A stretch of DNA of 13,032 bases from Lachnospiraceae bacterium (lineage in GTDB: Bacteria > Bacillota > Clostridia > Lachnospirales > Lachnospiraceae). The position numbers and the translations under genes are program-made. Shown here piece after piece: positions 7,392 to 13,032 of this stretch. The notes below the pieces were generated by a model. That model ran no database searches, was not told the DNA's origin, and saw only the letters and a list, made by a program, of their open reading frames with translations. Each line of letters begins with the position of its first letter. Position 1 is the stretch's first letter. The stretch spans positions 1 through 13,032 of the forward strand of contig JABZIZ010000031.1 of NCBI GenBank assembly GCA_015258065.1, written 5' to 3'.

Positions 7392-7976
7392 CTAAAACAC
7401 GCCGCGCAGAAAAATTTCAATTCCGATGGCGAGCAAAAGGAGACCACCAAGAATGGATGCTTTTGCCTGTAGCTTAAGACCGGCTCTTTTGCCGATGGCA
7501 AGCCCGAGCAGGCAGATCAGAAAGGTAACTGCGGCGACGATGAGAGAGACAAGGAAGGCGGAGAAGGCCTGGTAGTTGGCAATGGTAAAGCCAACCGACA
7601 GCGCATCAATGGAAGTTGCCACGCCCTGAAGGAAGAGTTCTTTTCCGGACAGGCGCCCTTTCGGGATGCAGCCTTCCTGATGATGGCGAATGCCCTCCAG
7701 GAGGGTTTTCCCGCCAATGTAAGATAAGAGGAGGAGAGCAATCCAGGGGATGCATTTCTGAAAAGACTGGAAGAGATTCACAATGGTATGGACGCAGATC
7801 CAGCCTGCCATGGGCATCAAAAACTGGAAGCCGCCGAAGGTAGCGGCAATGAGAAGTCGCCTTTTTTTGCTCATCACAGGATCGTTTAAGGCATTGGCAA
7901 TGGAGACCGAAAAGGCATCCATGGCAAGACCTGCGCCGAGGGCGATGCTGTTGACTAAAAAGAGAAAAATTTTCAT
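7392..7976 (-). CDS. mntP: MntP-family manganese efflux pump
   Basis: This 194-residue integral membrane protein matches MntP (formerly DUF204/YebN), which exports Mn2+ across the cytoplasmic membrane. It has about six hydrophobic segments. The two internally related halves each carry the family motif: GLAMDAFSVSIANAL (Asp20) and GVATSIDALSVGF (Asp124). The membrane aspartates are thought to be needed for transport. The ATG at 7976 gives a normal N-terminus, but there is no clear Shine-Dalgarno sequence. Instead a tight hairpin (7978-7994) abuts the start codon. The leader shows no clear match to a yybP-ykoY Mn2+ riboswitch, which often precedes this family. It converges with metK and shares its terminator. 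The MntP assignment is firm at family level. Confidence 0.92.
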   Translation of the reverse strand: MKIFLFLVNSIALGAGLAMDAFSVSIANALNDPVMSKKRRLLIAATFGGFQFLMPMAGWICVHTIVNLFQSFQKCIPWIALLLLSYIGGKTLLEGIRHHQEGCIPKGRLSGKELFLQGVATSIDALSVGFTIANYQAFSAFLVSLIVAAVTFLICLLGLAIGKRAGLKLQAKASILGGLLLLAIGIEIFLRGVF

Positions 7977-7977
7977 G

Positions 7978-7994
7978 CGGTGAGGGTATCACCG
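7978..7994 (-). promoter_or_regulatory. Hairpin abutting the mntP start codon
   Basis: CGGTGA (7978-7983) and TCACCG (7989-7994) form a perfect 6-bp stem with a 5-base loop, ending one base from the ATG. In mRNA sense the only GGTGA-like ribosome site lies in the stem, so translation may depend on opening it. Confidence 0.4.
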
Positions 7995-8097
7995 TGGAGG
8001 GAAATTAGTCAACGCATACCGGGAACAGAAGCAGATTTACGACTTCTACGTCTGTTGCGATACGATTCGCTCACGCAGGTGGGATCCTTTCCGGTAT

Positions 8098-8128
8098 GAA
8101 AAATCATATTTCCAGAAAAATCATATTT
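8098..8128 (+). repeat. AT-rich direct repeat upstream of the riboswitch promoter
   Basis: GAAAAATCATATTT occurs at 8098-8111 and again, unchanged, at 8115-8128, a 17-base period. It ends 12 bases before the -35 box at 8141. It could be an UP element or a repressor or activator site; the mntP promoter has not been located and could also lie here. Confidence 0.7.
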
Positions 8129-8140
8129 TAAAAATAAATG

Positions 8141-8169
8141 TTGACATGACCATCAACGTATGATATCTT
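8141..8169 (+). promoter_or_regulatory. Promoter of the GEMM riboswitch transcript
   Basis: A perfect TTGACA (8141-8146), a 17-base spacer and TATCTT (8164-8169) give a start near 8176, about 16 bases before the riboswitch. Confidence 0.75.
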
Positions 8170-8191
8170 ATCCGCATAAGAATTACATCCT

Positions 8192-8266
8192 TGATCGGCA
8201 CACCCGGAGCAATCCGGCGTCGCAAAGCTATAGGGGCTCTTCGGAGCTAGCCAGTTGCAACCGTCA
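8192..8266 (+). promoter_or_regulatory. Cyclic di-GMP-I (GEMM) type riboswitch
   Basis: The layout matches the GEMM aptamer. P1 is TGATCGG (8192-8198) with CCGTCA (8261-8266), with one bulged U. GGCACACC corresponds to the conserved GGCAAACC. The first arm, CCGGA/TCCGG, is capped by a GCAA tetraloop (8209-8212) as needed for docking. CGTCGCAAAGC corresponds to the invariant GACGCAAAGC. The second arm has GCTA (8227-8230) pairing TAGC (8248-8251), and GCTC-TTCG-GAGC (8236-8247). The TAGCCAGTTGC...CCG 3' strand is also typical. Ligand specificity (c-di-GMP or cGAMP) cannot be settled by eye. The P1 3' strand overlaps the left arm of the terminator at 8263-8306, so ligand binding should turn expression on. 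Confidence 0.78.
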
Positions 8267-8306
8267 CCGTCTTTGAGGTCGCTCCTGGAGATGGTGATTT
8301 AATTTT
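8263..8306 (+). terminator. Terminator in the GEMM riboswitch expression platform
   Basis: GTCACCGTC (8263-8271) pairs with GATGGTGAT (8290-8298), nine pairs including two G-U, with an inner GAG/CTC stem. It is followed by TTAATTTT. The tract is not ideal, so termination strength is uncertain. Confidence 0.6.
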
Positions 8307-8354
8307 ACCGGCGATCCGTCCTGGATGTAATTTTTCCCCCCACCCTCATGATTT

Positions 8355-8384
8355 GACCCTGGCTGCGTGATTCCGGCCGGGGTC
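8355..8384 (+). terminator. Second hairpin in the nrdG leader, possible weak terminator
   Basis: GACCCTGGC (8355-8363) pairs with GCCGGGGTC (8376-8384), nine pairs with one G-U and a 12-base loop. It is followed only by TTCT, so it may be an mRNA stem rather than a terminator. Confidence 0.35.
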
Positions 8385-8414
8385 TTCTAATGTGTGCATT
8401 CCTCTTCCGACGGT

Positions 8415-8466
8415 CTTGTGCATCCATCTTGCACATCCACCTTGAGCAACCACCTTGTTCAGCCTG
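8415..8466 (+). repeat. Four imperfect 13-base tandem repeats in the nrdG leader
   Basis: Units CTTGTGCATCCAT, CTTGCACATCCAC, CTTGAGCAACCAC and CTTGTTCAGCCTG run without gaps. A 13-base period argues against coding. A 31-codon frame (8390-8485) crosses it without a ribosome site. Outside this and the neighbouring repeat, 8307-8599 shows no gene. Confidence 0.75.
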
Positions 8467-8542
8467 TCCTTCTGTGGTAGTCTGAACTACGATCGTCCCA
8501 TTCGGGGGGATTCGAAGTCCGGCATCGGGACGGGCGAGTCGA

Positions 8543-8581
8543 GCAAGTGCGTTTATTCCATGGCAAGTGCGTTCATTCCAT
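8543..8581 (+). repeat. 20-base tandem duplication just upstream of nrdG
   Basis: GCAAGTGCGTTTATTCCAT (8543-8561) recurs at 8563-8581 with one change (T to C). The second copy ends 8 bases before the nrdG ribosome site AGGGAG. Confidence 0.85.
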
Positions 8582-8599
8582 TCCATTCAGGGAGAGTCC

Positions 8600-9268
8600 A
8601 TGTACTACGGTAATATGAAATACAACGATATTGCAAACGGGATCGGAGTGCGCACCAGTCTTTTTGTCTCGGGCTGCAGACACCACTGCAAGGGCTGTTT
8701 TCAGCCACAGACCTGGGATTTTGATTACGGAAAACCTTTTACAAAAGAGGAAGAAGAGCAGATCGCCGCCTCTCTGAGGGAGGATTACGTGGCGGGACTC
8801 ACGGTACTGGGCGGTGAACCGATGGAAGCGGAGAATCAGGAAGCGCTTTACCCGTTTTTGAAACGGATTCGACAGGAATTTCCGGACAAGAGCATCTGGA
8901 TTTATACGGGCTATCTTTGGGAAGAGCTGACGGCAGAGGGAAGCGAATCGGTGGAGGCGCAGCCGGCAGAGGGAAGTGTACAAACGGAGGCACAGCCGGA
9001 AGAGGGAAGTGCACAAACGGAGGCACAGCCTGCGGAAGGGAATGCGCAGAAGATTTTTTTGGAGCACCGGAGGTACTGCCGGTGCCGGTGGACGCTCCCG
9101 CTTCTTCGTCTCATCGATATCCTGGTGGACGGCGAATTTCATGAAGCGGAAAAAGACCTCTCCATCCGCTTCCGCGGCAGCAGGAATCAGCGTTTAATCG
9201 ATGTGAAGGAATCGCTTGCAAGAGGTGAGGTGGTTCTCTCGGAATTTATGTATAAAGAAGGGAAATAA
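8600..9268 (+). CDS. nrdG: Anaerobic ribonucleoside-triphosphate reductase activating protein
   Basis: NrdG is the radical-SAM activase that uses a [4Fe-4S] cluster and S-adenosylmethionine to form the glycyl radical on NrdD. The cluster motif CX3CX2C is present at Cys26, Cys30 and Cys33, within SGCRHHCKGC. The GGEPM SAM-binding motif lies near residue 72, and LIDILVDGEF closes the core. The ATG at 8600 follows AGGGAG at about six bases. At 222 residues it is longer than usual (about 160-180). The excess sits between WEEL and LLRLIDIL, where about three and a half copies of an 11-residue acidic repeat (residues 112-150) are inserted. It precedes nrdD, the reverse of the common nrdD-nrdG order, and is read from a leader containing a GEMM riboswitch. 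nrdD has its own promoter. Confidence 0.93.
   Translation: MYYGNMKYNDIANGIGVRTSLFVSGCRHHCKGCFQPQTWDFDYGKPFTKEEEEQIAASLREDYVAGLTVLGGEPMEAENQEALYPFLKRIRQEFPDKSIWIYTGYLWEELTAEGSESVEAQPAEGSVQTEAQPEEGSAQTEAQPAEGNAQKIFLEHRRYCRCRWTLPLLRLIDILVDGEFHEAEKDLSIRFRGSRNQRLIDVKESLARGEVVLSEFMYKEGK
8933..9049 (+). repeat. 33-base tandem repeats inside nrdG
   Basis: Three full 33-base units begin at 8933, 8966 and 8999, and a partial one covers 9032-9049. They encode AEGSESVEAQP, AEGSVQTEAQP, EEGSAQTEAQP and AEGNAQ. Units two and three are nearly identical, which suggests recent expansion. The period is a multiple of three, so the frame is kept. Confidence 0.95.
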
Positions 9269-9296
9269 AACGACGAAAAAAAGTGGAAGTTTCCCA

Positions 9297-9325
9297 TTTA
9301 CATTTTGTACAACTTGTTTTATAAT
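9297..9325 (+). promoter_or_regulatory. Promoter of nrdD
   Basis: TTTACA (9297-9302), a 17-base spacer and a perfect TATAAT (9320-9325) give a start near 9332 and a leader of about 210 bases. Confidence 0.75.
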
Positions 9326-9339
9326 ACCAGATATAGTGA
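9324..9339 (+). promoter_or_regulatory. Possible NrdR box overlapping the nrdD -10 region
   Basis: ATACCAGATATAGTGA matches 12 of 16 positions of the NrdR palindrome as I recall it (ACACTATATATAGTGT). It begins within the -10 box, a good place for a repressor. NrdR usually binds a pair of boxes and I see no convincing second box about 31 bases upstream, so this is tentative. Confidence 0.35.
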
Positions 9340-9398
9340 TGCGATGGGGAACACACACCAGATTTTGATCTTTTTTTGAGGATCAAACGGGAAAAAGC

Positions 9399-9429
9399 AG
9401 GACGAGGGACGCACTTCGTCCTCTTTTTT
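9399..9429 (+). terminator. Intrinsic terminator within the nrdD leader
   Basis: AGGACGA (9399-9405) pairs with TCGTCCT (9416-9422), followed one base later by TTTTTT (9424-9429). Another stem, TTTGATC/GATCAAA (9364-9370 with 9381-9387), lies just upstream. Sitting between the promoter and the coding start, it would act as an attenuator if real. The controlling signal is not apparent. Confidence 0.55.
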
Positions 9430-9541
9430 GCCCTAAGGGGCGTGTGGAAACGATCAGGAACCGGAAGGAGAAGGGGAAAGCGAAGGGGGAGATTTCTGCT
9501 GAAAGAAGCAGAGATGACGTTCCCTTTCGCAAGGAGGATGC

Positions 9542-11710
9542 ATGCATATCATCAAGCGTAACGGCAAGGAAGTTGCCTATGATAAGAATAAAATCATTGC
9601 GGCGGTGGAGAAGGCGAACCAACAGGCGCAGGCGGGGAACCGGCTGCTGAAATCACAGATCCGCGTGGTGGAGGAGAAGGTTTTTAATAAGCTGAAGAAG
9701 CTGGATCACGAAGCGGGAGTGGAAGAGATTCAGGACTATGTGATTGAGGCGATTCAGCAGGAGGGCGGCTTTCAGGTGGCGACGCTCTACACGGTGTATC
9801 GCTACCAGAGAGACCTGGTGCGCAAGTCCAACACCACAGACGACCGGATCCTGACCCTGGTGGAATATGACAATGAGGAAGTGAAAGAGGAGAATTCCAA
9901 CAAGAACCCGATGGTGGTCTCGGTTCAGAGGGATTATGTGGCGGGGGAGGTTTCCAGAGATTTAACCGGCAGACTTCTTTTACCCGAGGATGTGGTGCAG
10001 GCGCACAGGGAAGGGCTGATCCACTTTCATGACACCGATTATTATGTGCAGCACATGTACAACTGCTGTCTGGTGAATCTCGGAGATATGTTGCAAAACG
10101 GGACCGTGATTTCCGACACCATGATCGAGCAGCCAAAGAGTTTTTTAACAGCCTGTAATATCGCAACGCAGTGTATTGCGCAGATTGCCAGCTCCCAGTA
10201 CGGCGGGCAGTCGATTACGCTCTCTCACCTGGCGCCCTTTGTCGATATCAGCAGACAAAAATACATTGCCGCCGTGCGGGCGGAATTTGAAGAGGCGGGG
10301 ATTGACGCACCGCAGGAGAAGATCCTGCAGATTGCGGAGCGCAGAACGCTGGATGAAATTCACCACGGGGTGCAGACCATCCAGTATCAGGTGACCACGT
10401 TGATGACCACCAACGGACAGGCGCCTTTTATCACGATCTTCATGTATATGGATGAGGTTCCAGAGGGAAGGCTTCGGGACGATCTTGCAATTGTGATCGA
10501 GGAGATGCTCAAACAGAGGATCCTGGGGGTAAAGAACGAGAAAGGCGTTTATATCACACCTGCCTTTCCGAAATTGATCTATGTGTTAGACGAGGACAAT
10601 GTCAGAGAGGGGACCAAATACTGGGATCTCACGGTACTGGCGGCTAAATGTACGGCAAAGCGCATGGTACCGGATTATATTTCTGCCAAAAAAATGAAGG
10701 AATACAAAGGGGGTGACGTCTATCCCTGCATGGGCTGCCGCTCCTTCCTGACACCGGATCGTTTTACGCCGGCAGGAGAAAAACACAAGTATTACGGCCG
10801 CTTCAATCAGGGAGTTGTGACCATCAATCTGGTGGATGTCGCCTGCTCTTCCGGTCGGGACGAAGAGGAATTCTGGAAGATTCTGGATGAGAGGCTGGAA
10901 CTTTGCCACAAGGCACTTCGATGCAGGCATGAGAGATTGCTTGGAACGCTGAGCGACGTGGCACCCATCCTGTGGCAGTACGGGGCCATTGCCAGATTGA
11001 AAAAGGGAGAGACCATCGATGCACTTTTGTATCATGGCTATTCCACGATCTCTCTGGGCTATGCAGGTCTTTATGAGATGTGCAAATATATGACGGGAAA
11101 AAGCCATACCGATCCGGAGGCGAAGCCCTTTGCGCTGGCGGTCATGCAGAGATTGAACGATGCCTGCAACAAATGGAAGGAAGCGGAGGACATTGATTAT
11201 TCGGTTTACGGTACCCCTCTGGAATCCACCACATACAAATTTGCCAAATGCCTGCAGAAGCGTTTTGGCAGGATCCCGGATGTCACGGATCACAATTACA
11301 TTACCAACTCCTATCACGTGAATGTACGGGAGGAGATTGACGCATTTACCAAATTAAAATTTGAATCCGATTTTCAGAAGCTTTCGCCGGGAGGGGCGAT
11401 CTCCTATGTGGAGGTGCCGAACATGAGCGACAATATTGATGCGGTCCTGTCCGTGATGCAGTTTATCTACGAAAATATCATGTATGCGGAGCTGAATACG
11501 AAGAGCGATTACTGCCAGGTCTGCGGATACACGGGGGAAATACAGATCGTGAACGACGATCACGGGAAATTGGTATGGGAGTGCCCGAATTGCGGTAACA
11601 GAGAACAGGACAAGATGAATGTGGCCAGACGTACCTGTGGCTACATCGGCACCAATTTCTGGAACCAGGGCAGAACGCAGGAGATCAAGGAGAGAGTCCT
11701 GCATTTGTAA
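9542..11710 (+). CDS. nrdD: Anaerobic (class III) ribonucleoside-triphosphate reductase
   Basis: NrdD reduces ribonucleoside triphosphates to deoxy forms using a glycyl radical, and works only without oxygen. The 722-residue product begins with an ATP-cone regulatory domain (about 1-90, IKRNGKEVAYDKNKI). The central barrel carries the cysteines expected of the active site, Cys175/Cys176 (NCCLVNL) and Cys396/Cys399 (CMGC). A zinc site uses Cys658, Cys661, Cys681 and Cys684. The radical glycine is Gly700 in RRTCGYIG, 23 residues from the end, as is usual. The ATG at 9542 follows AAGGAGG (9531-9537); an ATG at 9538 overlaps the ribosome site and is out of frame. It is paired with nrdG upstream but has its own promoter and a structured leader. 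Length and motifs show an intact enzyme. Confidence 0.98.
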   Translation: MHIIKRNGKEVAYDKNKIIAAVEKANQQAQAGNRLLKSQIRVVEEKVFNKLKKLDHEAGVEEIQDYVIEAIQQEGGFQVATLYTVYRYQRDLVRKSNTTDDRILTLVEYDNEEVKEENSNKNPMVVSVQRDYVAGEVSRDLTGRLLLPEDVVQAHREGLIHFHDTDYYVQHMYNCCLVNLGDMLQNGTVISDTMIEQPKSFLTACNIATQCIAQIASSQYGGQSITLSHLAPFVDISRQKYIAAVRAEFEEAGIDAPQEKILQIAERRTLDEIHHGVQTIQYQVTTLMTTNGQAPFITIFMYMDEVPEGRLRDDLAIVIEEMLKQRILGVKNEKGVYITPAFPKLIYVLDEDNVREGTKYWDLTVLAAKCTAKRMVPDYISAKKMKEYKGGDVYPCMGCRSFLTPDRFTPAGEKHKYYGRFNQGVVTINLVDVACSSGRDEEEFWKILDERLELCHKALRCRHERLLGTLSDVAPILWQYGAIARLKKGETIDALLYHGYSTISLGYAGLYEMCKYMTGKSHTDPEAKPFALAVMQRLNDACNKWKEAEDIDYSVYGTPLESTTYKFAKCLQKRFGRIPDVTDHNYITNSYHVNVREEIDAFTKLKFESDFQKLSPGGAISYVEVPNMSDNIDAVLSVMQFIYENIMYAELNTKSDYCQVCGYTGEIQIVNDDHGKLVWECPNCGNREQDKMNVARRTCGYIGTNFWNQGRTQEIKERVLHL

Positions 11711-11741
11711 AAAATCAGGCGAAGCATCCTAAAGAGCAGGC

Positions 11742-11770
11742 TTGTGATACAGGGCGGATGCTCCTATAAT
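11742..11770 (+). promoter_or_regulatory. Promoter of the ABC transporter operon
   Basis: TTGTGA (11742-11747), a 17-base spacer and TATAAT (11765-11770). An inverted repeat AGCATCC (11723-11729) / GGATGCT (11756-11762) brackets the -35 box and ends just before the -10, a position that would suit an operator. A small hairpin CAAGCA/TGCTTG (11783-11797) lies in the leader. Confidence 0.7.
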
Positions 11771-11827
11771 GAAGGCGAATTGCAAGCATGGTGCTTGATA
11801 CCCGTGAAAAGGGAAAAGGAGGAGACA

Positions 11828-12967
11828 ATGAAAAAGAAAATAGCCATGTTGCTTTGTGCAGCCTTGCTGACAGGAGTGGTGGCAGGTTGCGGTGCTTCGA
11901 CCAAGGGGGAGTCAGGAGCATCGACCTCTTCCGCTGTTACGTCTTCTGCACAGGAGAGTGGATCAGAGGAAGGTTTCTCTGCAGGGGAGAGCGGATCAGA
12001 CGTAGCAGCCACTGCGCTGGAGAGCACATCATCCGCATCTGCAGCCTCCGGGGATGGCACGCAGGCAGAAGCAAAGGATGACACCGTCGTTCACGTTGCT
12101 TCCTTAAAGGGCCCCACCACCATGGGTCTGGTTTCTCTCATGGAAAAGAGTGAAAAGAAGGAAGCAAAGGGAAACTACGAATTCCGGATGGAGACAATGC
12201 CGGATGCCTTGATGAAGGGGATCGTGAGCAAGGAGATTGATATTGCCCTCATTCCTGCAAATGCGGCGGCGGTCTGGTATAATAAGACAAAGGGCGCCGT
12301 GCAGGTCATTGACATCAATACGCTGGGTGTCCTGTATGTGGTTTCCGCAGACGATCAGATTAAAACGCTCTCCGATTTGAAGGGGAAGAGCGTGGTGCTC
12401 CCGAACAAGGGGGCGACACCGGATTATGTCATGCAGTACCTTCTCAAAGAAAATAAGGTGAGCGATGTTTCTTTGAACTATGTGTCGGAAGCGACAGAGG
12501 CACTGACGGATCTTTCCGCCGGTAAATACGATGCCGCCGTGTTGCCTCAACCTTTTGCAACGGTTGCCACGATCAAGAACCAGAAACTCAAGACCGTTCT
12601 GAATCTGCAAGAGGAATGGGACAAGGTGGCAAAGGACAGCAAGCTGGTAACCGGCGTGACCGTGGTCCGCACCGAATTTGCAAAGGAGCATCCGGAGGCG
12701 GTGAAGACCTTTATGGAAGAACACAAAGCTTCCGCTGCTTTTGCAAACGAGAACACCGATGAGGCTGCGGCACTCGTGGTCAAACAGGGGATCATCGAGA
12801 AGGAGCCCATTGCAAAGCAGGCGCTGCCGAAATGCAACATCACCTATATCGATGGCAAGGAAATGGAGAGTCTGCTTTCCGGATACCTGAAGACGCTGTT
12901 TGATCTGAACCCGAAGATGGTCGGGGGGACGATGCCGGATGAGTCGTTCTACTATTTGGCAAAATAA
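11828..12967 (+). CDS. ABC transporter substrate-binding lipoprotein, NMT1/SsuA-like
   Basis: This 379-residue protein is an exported lipoprotein. Residues 1-20 form a signal peptide (MKKK, then a hydrophobic core) ending in the lipobox VAGC with Cys21 as the lipid anchor. A Ser/Ala/Glu/Gly-rich tether (about 23-86) leads to a periplasmic-type binding fold. Segments such as ALMKGIVSKEIDIALIPANAAAVWYNK and IKTLSDLKGKSVVLPNKGATPDYVMQYLL resemble the NMT1/THI5-like and SsuA/TauA families, which bind sulfonates, nitrate, thiamine precursors and similar small molecules. The ligand cannot be told from sequence alone. The ATG at 11828 follows AAAGGAGGAGA and gives a proper signal peptide; the open frame upstream is leader. 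It overlaps the permease gene by 29 bases, so the two form an operon. Confidence 0.9.
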   Translation: MKKKIAMLLCAALLTGVVAGCGASTKGESGASTSSAVTSSAQESGSEEGFSAGESGSDVAATALESTSSASAASGDGTQAEAKDDTVVHVASLKGPTTMGLVSLMEKSEKKEAKGNYEFRMETMPDALMKGIVSKEIDIALIPANAAAVWYNKTKGAVQVIDINTLGVLYVVSADDQIKTLSDLKGKSVVLPNKGATPDYVMQYLLKENKVSDVSLNYVSEATEALTDLSAGKYDAAVLPQPFATVATIKNQKLKTVLNLQEEWDKVAKDSKLVTGVTVVRTEFAKEHPEAVKTFMEEHKASAAFANENTDEAAALVVKQGIIEKEPIAKQALPKCNITYIDGKEMESLLSGYLKTLFDLNPKMVGGTMPDESFYYLAK

Positions 12968-13032
12968 ACTGGTCCGCAAGTCGGTCATTTTTCTATTCTG
13001 GGCAGCCATCTGGGAGGTGGCTGCCCTCTGCG
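12939..13032 (+). CDS. Start of an ABC transporter permease, cut by the window end
   Basis: In the frame one base ahead of the lipoprotein gene, an ATG at 12939 opens a frame that stays open to the end of the window. It reads MSRSTIWQNKLVRKSVIFLF then WAAIWEVAALC, a basic start followed by a membrane helix typical of binding-protein-dependent permeases of the SsuC/TauC type. Only 31 residues are visible. It overlaps the lipoprotein gene by 29 bases, and GGGGGG (about 12923-12928) may serve as its ribosome site, so translation is probably coupled. The ATPase gene, if present, lies to the right. Confidence 0.75.
   Translation, partial: MSRSTIWQNKLVRKSVIFLFWAAIWEVAALC

Noticed and set aside
7977..8110. 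yybP-ykoY manganese riboswitch before mntP
   Set aside because: Expected from the gene, but I could not align the conserved loops of that motif on the minus strand here.
8415..8466. CRISPR-like array
   Set aside because: The units are directly adjacent, only 13 bases long and degenerate, with no spacers.
8390..8485. 31-codon frame downstream of the GEMM riboswitch
   Set aside because: No ribosome site, and the 13-base repeats inside it shift the frame from unit to unit, which does not fit a conserved peptide.
8305..8586. 93-codon minus-strand frame across the nrdG leader
   Set aside because: It crosses the riboswitch terminator and both tandem repeats, is rich in Arg, and resembles no family.
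9332..9430. Cobalamin riboswitch in the nrdD leader
   Set aside because: No B12-box or other core element is visible; only simple stems and a T tract are present.

Overview
The window looks like chromosomal DNA from a low-to-mid GC Firmicute, most likely a clostridial anaerobe of the Lachnospiraceae type. The reasons are sigma-A promoters with 17-base spacers, strong AAGGAGG ribosome sites, a MecA adaptor, a SAM-I riboswitch on metK, an oxygen-sensitive class III ribonucleotide reductase and the style of the Tex and NrdD proteins. The genus is not resolvable by eye.

Layout. Bases 1-107 are the last part (domains V and VI) of a group II intron whose body lies to the left. Next comes mecA on the minus strand (278-1069) with its own terminator and promoter. 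A region of about 1 kb without a recognisable gene follows (1070-2119). It holds a near-consensus plus-strand promoter with no obvious gene behind it. Then come a DUF1016/YhcG-type PDDEXK nuclease gene (2120-3106) and tex (3284-5734). The SAM-I riboswitch, its terminator and metK (5808-7339) form a self-contained SAM feedback unit. mntP, a Mn2+ exporter, runs the other way (7392-7976) and shares a bidirectional terminator with metK.

From 8098 a second regulatory block begins: an AT-rich direct repeat, a strong promoter, a c-di-GMP-I (GEMM) type riboswitch with a terminator, and short tandem repeats. It leads to nrdG (8600-9268), then nrdD (9542-11710) with its own promoter and hairpin-rich leader. 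The last unit is a substrate-binding lipoprotein (11828-12967) and the overlapping start of its ABC permease (12939 to the window end).

Most genes are housekeeping. The points most worth a second look are: the GEMM riboswitch placed ahead of the anaerobic RNR activase gene; an 11-residue tandem-repeat insertion inside NrdG and a long low-complexity linker inside Tex; a palindrome shared by the leader and the coding region of the DUF1016 gene; the orphan promoter with a perfect Shine-Dalgarno sequence at 1292-1360; and a duplicated tail of tex. I found no CRISPR array, tRNA, rRNA or complete transposon. No clearly novel multi-gene system is visible.
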